Below the pieces are notes generated by a model. It made no database searches. It had not been told where the DNA came from and saw nothing but the letters and a program-made list of their open reading frames with translations. A program made the translations under genes and the position numbers. DNA of 5,733 nt from Dehalococcoidales bacterium (GTDB lineage Bacteria > Chloroflexota > Dehalococcoidia > E44-bin15), in contig JAAXQM010000268.1 in the NCBI GenBank assembly GCA_012974295.1, positions 1-5,733 of the forward strand, in the 5' to 3' direction. Below, one piece after another: positions 1 through 5,232 of the stretch (the first letter of the stretch is position 1; each line of letters begins with the position of its first letter).

Positions 1-20
1 GTCCCCAATATTAAGCAACT

Positions 21-37
21 CTATTAATCGTTAATAG
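21..37. promoter_or_regulatory. AT-rich palindrome, possible operator
   Basis: CTATTAA-TCG-TTAATAG: a perfect 7-bp inverted repeat around a 3-base centre, in non-coding DNA beyond the thiolase hairpin. The size and symmetry suit a dimeric regulator's binding site for a gene to the left of the window, but AT-rich palindromes of this size also arise by chance. Nothing else is seen in 1-86. Confidence 0.25.
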
Positions 38-86
38 GTTTATGTCTTAATTCAAGATGTGACAAAGCGGTTACAAGAGGAGTTCT

Positions 87-126
87 TCGCTCCTGCGCTA
101 TTTACAATAATATAGCGCAGGAGCGA
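87..126 (-). terminator. Strong hairpin downstream of the thiolase, probable end of the transcription unit
   Basis: Perfect 15-bp inverted repeat: TCGCTCCTGCGCTAT at 87-101 and ATAGCGCAGGAGCGA at 112-126, with a 10-base AT-rich loop. It begins about 20 bases after the thiolase TAG in the direction of transcription. A pure U-run does not follow on the minus strand (the next bases are AGAACTCCTC), so it is either a non-canonical terminator or a 3'-end stabilising structure. An AGGAG at 78-82 can pair with CTCCT at 90-94 as a competing small stem. Position and strength make operon end the best reading. Confidence 0.6.
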
Positions 127-145
127 TTTAATTTCTACGCCAATC

Positions 146-1330
146 CTATGCTAATCCAACAATAGAAATGGCAACGGTGCACGCTGGGGGCATACCACCC
201 ATGTTATGAGTCAGACCTAATTTGGGGTTCTTGAGTTGTCGGGGGCCTGCTTTTCCTTGAAGCTGCAGGTACATCTCATAAATCATCCTCAGACCGGTGG
301 CACCTACGGGGTGACCAAAACACTTTAGACCACCATCAGGCTGTACCGGCAATCCACCATCGATATCGAAAAAGCCGCTCTCAATATCTTCCCTCATGTT
401 CCCACGCTTGCTAAACTGGAGATCCTCCATAATTATGGCCTCTGTGATAGAGAAGCAGTCGTGTACCTCTGCCATGCTGATCTCTTCGCGCGGATTCTTC
501 ACCCCCGCCTCGGCATAGGCCACCAGTCCGGCACGATAGGTCTCCTCCACATGGGTGAAGTCATAATCGTTCCTCACCGGTCCTTCAGCAGGACCAACGC
601 ACATCTGGACCGATTTGATGTAGACCGGGTCATCCCTGAATTTTTTGGCATCAGCGGCGCGCACCAAGATAGCGGCTGCTCCGCCATCGCTTACTCCACA
701 GCAATCGAAAAGCCCCAGCGGCCATGAAATTATGGGGGCGTTCATTACCTGCTCAATGGTAAGCTCCTTATGAAAATGGGCTTTGGGATTCATATTGCCA
801 TTATGATGGCTCTTAACCGAAACATGCGCCAGCATCCTCTTGCCCTCGTCCGGGCTGAGGTTGTAGCGATCAAAATACCTGGTTGCTAGCATGGCAAAAA
901 TAGCCGGCGCGGTAGTAGCTACGCCTCCCACACCGGCAGTCCCTCCGGGAGAAGTGGAAATAAGGCCAGAGATGCCCATATCCTTCAGCTTCTCCGCACC
1001 CACCACCAGTGCGACATCAACGGCGCCTGAGGCCACCGCATAAGTAGCGTTGCGGAGGGCATCGGTGCCGGTAGCGCACATATTCTCCACCCTAGTTATG
1101 GGCTTATACTGGAGCCTAAGTCCGGCCAGTCCCAGACCAGCCAGCCCACTAACCTCCTGCCAGTTCCCCACCCAGGCCGCATCGATATCTTTGGGCTCTA
1201 CACCAGCGTCCTCGTATGCTTCATATGCCGCGTCAACCATGAGGTCGCTGGAGCTCTTATTCCAGAGCTCACCGAACTTGGTGCAGCCCATTCCAATTAT
1301 AGCTACTTTATCTTTTATACTCTCTGCCAT
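146..1330 (-). CDS. SCP2-type thiolase (acetyl-CoA acetyltransferase family)
   Basis: Complete 394-residue thiolase, a normal length for the family. Thiolases cleave or form the C-C bond of beta-ketoacyl-CoA in the cytoplasm. The nucleophilic cysteine is visible as Cys85 in ENMCATGTDA; the C-terminal half has His290 in EVHDCFSITE and His340 in GHPVGATG, the usual active-site histidine blocks. The C-terminal loop reads HNMGG (residues 375-379) instead of the CxG loop of classical degradative thiolases, which fits the SCP2/archaeal branch. The start is supported by an AAGGAGG site five bases upstream of ATG; the stop is TAG. It follows the HMGCS-DUF35 gene by 14 bases, so co-translation and a physical complex are likely. 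By analogy with archaeal thiolase/HMGCS/DUF35 and BbsAB, the DUF35 domain next door is probably its obligatory partner. The substrate cannot be read from sequence; biosynthetic acetoacetyl-CoA formation and cleavage of a branched or aromatic ketoacyl-CoA are both possible. Confidence 0.92.
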   Translation of the reverse strand: MAESIKDKVAIIGMGCTKFGELWNKSSSDLMVDAAYEAYEDAGVEPKDIDAAWVGNWQEVSGLAGLGLAGLRLQYKPITRVENMCATGTDALRNATYAVASGAVDVALVVGAEKLKDMGISGLISTSPGGTAGVGGVATTAPAIFAMLATRYFDRYNLSPDEGKRMLAHVSVKSHHNGNMNPKAHFHKELTIEQVMNAPIISWPLGLFDCCGVSDGGAAAILVRAADAKKFRDDPVYIKSVQMCVGPAEGPVRNDYDFTHVEETYRAGLVAYAEAGVKNPREEISMAEVHDCFSITEAIIMEDLQFSKRGNMREDIESGFFDIDGGLPVQPDGGLKCFGHPVGATGLRMIYEMYLQLQGKAGPRQLKNPKLGLTHNMGGMPPACTVAISIVGLA

Positions 1331-1335
1331 TTCAT

Positions 1336-1342
1336 CCTCCTT
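1336..1342 (-). promoter_or_regulatory. Ribosome-binding site of the thiolase gene
   Basis: Minus-strand AAGGAGG, five bases before the thiolase ATG. It sits entirely inside the 14-base gap after the HMGCS-DUF35 TAA stop, so a ribosome finishing the upstream gene covers it; this favours coupled translation and balanced amounts of the two proteins. Confidence 0.85.
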
Positions 1343-1344
1343 CG

Positions 1345-2799
1345 TTATCCTCTTACCGGCCGCGCTTTCCAGTAATAGTTGTGTATGCCGCGGTCAAAGT
1401 ACATCTTCCTAAAAACCATCTCCACCGGCATTCCTACCTTTACCTGATCAGGATCACGGTCGGTGAGCTCAAACCACCCGCGGCCACCACCCTCGAAGTC
1501 CACGAATACAGGTGAGCCCGGTGGATCGATAACGTCCGCCAGCAGGTCAAGAGAATAGGTAAATATGCTACCTTTCTTATCGGCGAAGCGGTAATCCTCG
1601 AATTGATCCTTGGCCTGGCAGTAGTAGCACACCCTGATAGGCGTCATGCCACCCACTCCGAAAGGCATCTGGTATTGTACATTGCCGCATACCTTGCACT
1701 TATCTCCAATAAGACCAAGGACCTCCTTACGGCTCCTCTTCAGCGCCGATATAGAGGTGAATGGGATCTCTGGCCGGCGTGCACGCTCTACCGTAACCAG
1801 CCCTCGCCAGCGAAGGTAGGTAGCATAATTAGTGAGTACCCGTTTCGATGCCAGGAAACCCTTGGTGGCACGCCGGTCACGAACCTTTTTCTTCTTAATC
1901 GCATCCGTTACCTCTATGAGGAAGGCGTCCGCCCCATTTCCATAGTTCGCGAATAGGATCTTATCACCTGGATTTGCATCTTCCAGGGCGGCAACAAGCA
2001 TCATCATAGCCATTGCAGTGCCCGTATTGCCCACCGTCATGAAGAATGGCTCCTGGATCTGCTCCATACCAAAGCCGAGCCCTACTACAACCTTGCCATG
2101 CCTTCTTATATCGATAGGGGAACTCACCACCACCTTAGCAAAATCCTTTGCCTCAAGCTTATGTTTCTTCATCAGCCCGGACATTGCCTTTGGAAGGATA
2201 GCGGAGTAGCCTTCATCAAGTACCATCCTATCTTCCCAAGTACGAATAAAGGTATCACCATCTGCACGCCACTCACCACAAAACTCATCGGAGACGGAAT
2301 ATTGGTCAACAATAGTGGCGATAACATCCGTGTCTCCGATAAGGAGGGCGGCAGCTCCGTCACCATAGGACCCCTCTACAAAACCGCCCGGCGCCGGCAT
2401 ACGATTATCGGCAGCAGTAACTACAATGCTCTTAGCCGTCCCCGCCTTGACTGCATCCAATGCCGAAGCTATAGCGATAGTGCCGCCCCGTAGCGAGTTG
2501 GCATAATCAGCGGTTCTGATCTCTTCTCCCATATCGAGCGCTGTGGCAACAATAGTAGAACACTGTTTCTCCTTGTAGGGATAGCTTGTAGTGGCAAGAT
2601 ACAGACCACCGATCTTCTTGGGATCGAAACCCTGCAGACAGTCATTGGCCGCCTCCCAAGCCATCGTCACCGCATCTTCATCGTGACTGGCCATCGCCTT
2701 TTCCCCAGGTATGGGAAAACCACCCCATGCTTTATAAATCTCCTCCCGACTTAGGCGGTTGTACGGTATATAGGCACCGTAAGAAGTAATCCCAACCAT
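1345..2799 (-). CDS. HMG-CoA-synthase-like domain fused to DUF35 zinc-ribbon/OB-fold
   Basis: Complete 484-residue two-domain protein. Residues 1 to about 300 have a thiolase-superfamily HMGCS/KASIII-like fold: MVGITSYGAYIP at the start, YGDGAAALLIGD near 145-156, GNTGTA (Asn258) and NYGNGADAF near 285-293. Residues about 325-484 form a DUF35 unit: an N-terminal helix, a zinc ribbon with Cys368-x2-Cys371 and Cys391-x2-Cys394, then an OB-fold. In archaea, DUF35 is a separate protein bridging thiolase and HMGCS and sharing their CoA channel; here it is fused to the HMGCS-like part. Aligned from memory with archaeal HMGCS, the catalytic Glu, Cys and His fall on Thr71, Leu103 and Ser226, so true HMG-CoA synthase activity is improbable. 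Cys54, Cys80 and Cys174 remain but are not at the nucleophile position. The start is fixed by AAGGAGGTG five bases upstream; the thiolase follows 14 bases later. Automated annotation as 'hydroxymethylglutaryl-CoA synthase' would probably mislead. Fold assignment is firm, function is not known. Confidence 0.88.
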   Translation of the reverse strand: MVGITSYGAYIPYNRLSREEIYKAWGGFPIPGEKAMASHDEDAVTMAWEAANDCLQGFDPKKIGGLYLATTSYPYKEKQCSTIVATALDMGEEIRTADYANSLRGGTIAIASALDAVKAGTAKSIVVTAADNRMPAPGGFVEGSYGDGAAALLIGDTDVIATIVDQYSVSDEFCGEWRADGDTFIRTWEDRMVLDEGYSAILPKAMSGLMKKHKLEAKDFAKVVVSSPIDIRRHGKVVVGLGFGMEQIQEPFFMTVGNTGTAMAMMMLVAALEDANPGDKILFANYGNGADAFLIEVTDAIKKKKVRDRRATKGFLASKRVLTNYATYLRWRGLVTVERARRPEIPFTSISALKRSRKEVLGLIGDKCKVCGNVQYQMPFGVGGMTPIRVCYYCQAKDQFEDYRFADKKGSIFTYSLDLLADVIDPPGSPVFVDFEGGGRGWFELTDRDPDQVKVGMPVEMVFRKMYFDRGIHNYYWKARPVRG

Positions 2800-2804
2800 T
2801 CGAA

Positions 2805-2813
2805 CACCTCCTT
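2805..2813 (-). promoter_or_regulatory. Strong ribosome-binding site of the HMGCS-DUF35 gene
   Basis: Minus-strand AAGGAGGTG, a near-perfect match to the anti-Shine-Dalgarno sequence, five bases before ATG. It fixes the start at a position where the protein begins with the family's conserved N-terminal strand. Confidence 0.85.
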
Positions 2814-2827
2814 ATAGATATTTATTA

Positions 2828-2875
2828 ACCGTTTATAATAATTTATGGAGGCTGCCTAAAGCCTCCATAAACGGT
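2828..2875 (-). terminator. Hairpin between CaiB-like and HMGCS-DUF35 genes, terminator or attenuator candidate
   Basis: Perfect 11-bp inverted repeat: TTTATGGAGGC at 2842-2852 and GCCTCCATAAA at 2861-2871, with an 8-base loop. A second pairing, ACCGTTTAT at 2828-2836 with ATAAACGGT at 2867-2875, shares the 2867-2871 arm with it, so the outer parts of the two pairings are mutually exclusive around the common GGAGGC/GCCTCC core. On the transcribed (minus) strand the hairpin is followed by TTATTATAAA, AT-rich but not a clean U-run. It lies after the CaiB-like stop and about 30 bases before the HMGCS-DUF35 ribosome-binding site. It may partly terminate the upstream transcript, protect an RNA end, or modulate read-through. 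The structure is certain at sequence level; the role is inferred. Confidence 0.5.
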
Positions 2876-2918
2876 CTTCCCTATTGATTGTCTCTGTATC
2901 GATGATCAACGCGCTCAC

Positions 2919-4091
2919 TTAGCCAATCACCTCCGCTTTAAAAAGGTCATCGATATTAGTTTTATCGTAGCCAAGCTCTTGCATGATCTCCTCAGTGTGC
3001 TGCCCGAAGCTTATGCTCCAATTCCTAATCTCGACCGGGGAATCCGATAGTTTGTGCATCGAACCAACCTGCTTTACGCGTCCCATGGTTGGGTGATCGG
3101 CCTCGATAATCATACGCCGGGCTATCAATTGTGGATCGGATTCGAGCTCGTTGATATCATAAATAGGAGCCGCACACGTATCTTTCTGCTGTAATATGGC
3201 AAACCACTCATCCCGTGTCTTTGTTAAAAACGTCTCCCTGAAGTATTTGAATATCTCCTCCCTATGCTCCCCCTCGGCAAATTGATGCTCAACGAACTGC
3301 TCGCACCCGAGTAGCTCACACAGGTTGGCAAAAAACCACGGCTCCAGCGCGCCGATGCTGAGGTATTTCCCATCCCTTGTTTCATATATATTATACCAGG
3401 GATAGTGCCCGGTGAACATCGTTTCTCCCTTTCTGGGAACCATCCCATTGAGTAGATATGGGCTTATCTGCATAGAGGTTGATTCCACTACTGCGTCTGT
3501 CATGGACATATCCACAAACTGCCCTTTGCCGGTCCTCTCCCGGGCCATTAATGCTGCCAGAATCCCAATAGCCGACGACATCCCACCGGCGGCAAAATCT
3601 GCTATTACTGAACCGGGAATAACGGGTGCCCCACCTGCAGGCCCCGTCATCCCTAAAAGACCGCCAATACCTATATAGTTAATGTCATGCCCAACCAGAT
3701 TGCGATAGGGTCCGTCTTGCCCAAAGCCAGTTAACGAAGCATACACGATTCGCGGATTAATCTTTTTTATGATATCGTAGTCAACCCCTAAGCGCTTTAC
3801 TACGCCTGGTCGGAATCCTTCCATAATCACATCTGCGTTCTTGGCCAAATCGCAGAAAATACTGCGTCCTTCTTCCGCCTTCAGGTTAAGCCCCATTGTA
3901 CGACAGTTTCTGAACCCCGGTTGCATAGCCGGATCGAATAGAAACATAACCGGTCCACCACGGCGTTCTGGATGAGCTTCGTAAACCTTTATCACATCAG
4001 CACCCAGATCGCCCAACATATTGGCACAAAAAGGGCCGGGGCCGAGCCAGGCCATATCAATTATCCTTATTCCTTCAAGAGCTAATGCCAT
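2919..4091 (-). CDS. CaiB/BaiF-family protein, alpha-methylacyl-CoA racemase-like
   Basis: Complete 390-residue family III CoA-transferase fold protein of usual length. Family marks: LEGIRIIDMA at 5-14, GDLGADVIKVY at 27-37, EGFRPGVVKRLG at 91-102, TGFGQDGPY at 121-129 and GKGQFVDMSM at 188-197. Most members move CoA between carboxylic acids through an Asp, but this one carries GHDINY with His135, ADF with Asp165 and GALEP with Glu250. These match the catalytic His126, Asp156 and Glu241 of Mycobacterium tuberculosis methylacyl-CoA racemase, with identical spacing (30 and 85 residues). I therefore favour epimerisation at the alpha carbon of a 2-methylacyl-CoA, which would let beta-oxidation handle both stereoisomers. 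A CoA-transferase role like BbsEF of anaerobic toluene breakdown is the alternative. The start is the only ATG that gives the family N-terminus, although its ribosome-binding site is weak (GGTGG three bases upstream). It stands 119 bases before the HMGCS-DUF35 gene. Confidence 0.88.
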   Translation of the reverse strand: MALALEGIRIIDMAWLGPGPFCANMLGDLGADVIKVYEAHPERRGGPVMFLFDPAMQPGFRNCRTMGLNLKAEEGRSIFCDLAKNADVIMEGFRPGVVKRLGVDYDIIKKINPRIVYASLTGFGQDGPYRNLVGHDINYIGIGGLLGMTGPAGGAPVIPGSVIADFAAGGMSSAIGILAALMARERTGKGQFVDMSMTDAVVESTSMQISPYLLNGMVPRKGETMFTGHYPWYNIYETRDGKYLSIGALEPWFFANLCELLGCEQFVEHQFAEGEHREEIFKYFRETFLTKTRDEWFAILQQKDTCAAPIYDINELESDPQLIARRMIIEADHPTMGRVKQVGSMHKLSDSPVEIRNWSISFGQHTEEIMQELGYDKTNIDDLFKAEVIG

Positions 4092-4156
4092 TTTCCACCA
4101 ATCTCTCTAGTATTTTTGTATTAAATTCTTGGAAACTGCTGAAATAATCTCAATCA

Positions 4157-4217
4157 AACCCCTAATCCCCCAATCTTGGGGGACTTTTTTAATCTGGGGG
4201 ACACCCCCAGACTCCCG
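4157..4217. repeat. Double G/C-run palindromic element
   Basis: Two adjacent hairpins lie in the gap between the Fe-S gene and the CaiB-like gene. The first is CCCCCAA-TC-TTGGGGG at 4167-4182; the second is TCTGGGGG-ACA-CCCCCAGA at 4193-4211. TGGGGGAC occurs in both, as a direct repeat at 4177-4184 and 4195-4202, and an extra ACCCCT flanks the left side. A T6 run at 4185-4190 separates the hairpins. It follows the first hairpin on the plus strand, so it would act as an intrinsic terminator only for plus-strand transcription, for which there is no gene here. The composition differs sharply from the surroundings, and the layout resembles the dispersed palindromic repeats seen between genes in some Chloroflexota and cyanobacteria (from memory). 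The palindromes are certain; the mobile or repetitive nature needs the rest of the genome. Confidence 0.6.
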
Positions 4218-4255
4218 GCATGAAGTATCCTGCACCACTTTTTCAGCATTCTCTC

Positions 4256-5170
4256 CTACGTTTTTCCCTTCAGTTCTGCCAAATCCAGCGGTTCACCATT
4301 GGATGGGTCTCGCTCAAGGCTAATCGCGCCAATCGGGCAGACATCCTCACAAACGCCGCAGCCCATACACTTCACCTCGTTAATAACAGCCGTATCATCA
4401 CCCATGCTAATTGCATTGAACGGGCAGCAGCCATCACAACTACCACATCCGTTACAGTCATCGCCCACATGAGCAAGGTAACCTGAAGGGGCAAGAATAG
4501 GGATCGCCCCCTCTAGCTGGTTCCACATCTTCACCCCGAGACAGCAACAGTTGCAGCAATTGCACAGGAAGTAAAACCTTTCACCCACATCTTTCTTGAA
4601 AAAAGCACAGTGAACGTCGCCTCTCTCATGTGCCGCCTCCAGAATACTCACCGCCTCCTCCTGAGAGCTCTTACGGAACGTGGGGTTATGTTGGGCTATG
4701 AAAGAGGCAAAGGGCTCCCCGACAATAAGACAGACCTCCATAGGAGGGGGCAGACAGGGTTTTTGCGAAGCACTGCGGCAGGCACACGAGCCCACCGCAA
4801 TCGATTCTGGATTCTTGAGAATAATATCTTTGGCTACCTTGAACGGAATCACCTGCTCGGGGGTAATCAAAGATAGGTCACCTTTCTGTGTAACCAGCTG
4901 TAGCGCGTCCTTTAGCTTAACAACCTTGCCGTGATATACACTGGTAGCAAAATCCGCAGACGTCTCAGCGACACGCTGGACGGAGGCCTCAAGCATCTCA
5001 TCTATATCCGCCTCCGGCAGCTCTTCACGTTCCTTTGTTGGTAGGCCGCATGCCTGGAGCGCATGATATATGAAGTGGTCAAGATATTTCAGGTAGATAT
5101 AGGCGGGAAAGAAATCGCTCTTATCCTCCGGGGAATATAAATCATATAGCGCTTTGGTAGAATCGTCCAT
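4256..5170 (-). CDS. Cysteine-rich 4Fe-4S dicluster ferredoxin-like protein
   Basis: Complete 304-residue cytoplasmic protein with 21 cysteines and no signal peptide or membrane segment. The C-terminus is a bacterial-type 2[4Fe-4S] ferredoxin domain: Cys239, 242, 245, 249-Pro for the first cluster (extra Cys248) and Cys268, 271, 274, 278-Pro for the second. Before it are two further cysteine groups: Cys129-x-Cys131-Arg with Cys139 and Cys147, and the dense CNCCNCCC block at 203-210. The N-terminal 120 residues are helical and cysteine-poor. I recognise this layout as a recurring family of anaerobes often labelled '4Fe-4S binding protein', but know of no established function. It is likely an electron carrier or redox partner; extra clusters or metal binding upstream of the ferredoxin domain are inferred. 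The start is supported by GGAG six bases upstream of ATG. It lies 164 bases before the CaiB-like gene and 62 bases after the epimerase, so operon membership is uncertain. Confidence 0.85.
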   Translation of the reverse strand: MDDSTKALYDLYSPEDKSDFFPAYIYLKYLDHFIYHALQACGLPTKEREELPEADIDEMLEASVQRVAETSADFATSVYHGKVVKLKDALQLVTQKGDLSLITPEQVIPFKVAKDIILKNPESIAVGSCACRSASQKPCLPPPMEVCLIVGEPFASFIAQHNPTFRKSSQEEAVSILEAAHERGDVHCAFFKKDVGERFYFLCNCCNCCCLGVKMWNQLEGAIPILAPSGYLAHVGDDCNGCGSCDGCCPFNAISMGDDTAVINEVKCMGCGVCEDVCPIGAISLERDPSNGEPLDLAELKGKT

Positions 5171-5176
5171 TATTCA

Positions 5177-5180
5177 CTCC
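5177..5180 (-). promoter_or_regulatory. Ribosome-binding site of the Fe-S protein gene
   Basis: Minus-strand GGAG followed by TGAATA and then ATG, six bases of spacing. It is shorter than the AAGGAGG sites of the two downstream genes, but correctly placed, and it supports the chosen start. Confidence 0.6.
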
Positions 5181-5232
5181 ATTCTCTATCTATGTTCATT
5201 TCCTAAACCTATCCCTGATAGTTACAGCGAAA

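Noticed and set aside
461..727. 88-residue plus-strand open frame inside the thiolase
   Set aside because: Antisense to a well-conserved gene, with no recognisable protein features; it exists because the gene's codon bias leaves the opposite strand open.
1050..1412. 120-residue plus-strand open frame across the thiolase/HMGCS-DUF35 junction
   Set aside because: It spans the antisense of two conserved genes and their ribosome-binding site; low-complexity Ser/Pro/Ala-rich composition, no family resemblance.
2098..2493. 131-residue plus-strand open frame inside the HMGCS-DUF35 gene
   Set aside because: Antisense of a conserved domain with no motif of its own; a shadow of the real gene.
1345..2799. 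Calling the gene a bona fide HMG-CoA synthase of the mevalonate pathway
   Set aside because: The canonical Glu, Cys and His positions appear replaced by Thr71, Leu103 and Ser226, and no mevalonate gene is visible in the window.
2885..2910. Possible sigma70 promoter upstream of the HMGCS-DUF35 gene (minus-strand TTGATC as -35)
   Set aside because: No convincing -10 box at 16-18 bases; the match is no better than chance.
3224..3448. 74-residue minus-strand open frame in another frame of the CaiB-like gene
   Set aside because: Lies wholly within the AMACR-like coding region and has no protein features.
4100..4140. Possible promoter for the CaiB-like gene (minus-strand TTTCCA and TACTAG, 17 bases apart)
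   Set aside because: Only four and three of six consensus matches in an AT-rich stretch; insufficient support.
4167..4190. Canonical rho-independent terminator (hairpin plus T6)
   Set aside because: The T-run follows the hairpin only on the plus strand, and no plus-strand gene is present; for the minus-strand genes the run is A6. Kept as part of the repeat instead.
4129..4323. 64-residue plus-strand open frame over the palindromic repeat and the 3' end of the Fe-S gene
   Set aside because: Runs through two hairpins and antisense coding sequence; not protein-like.
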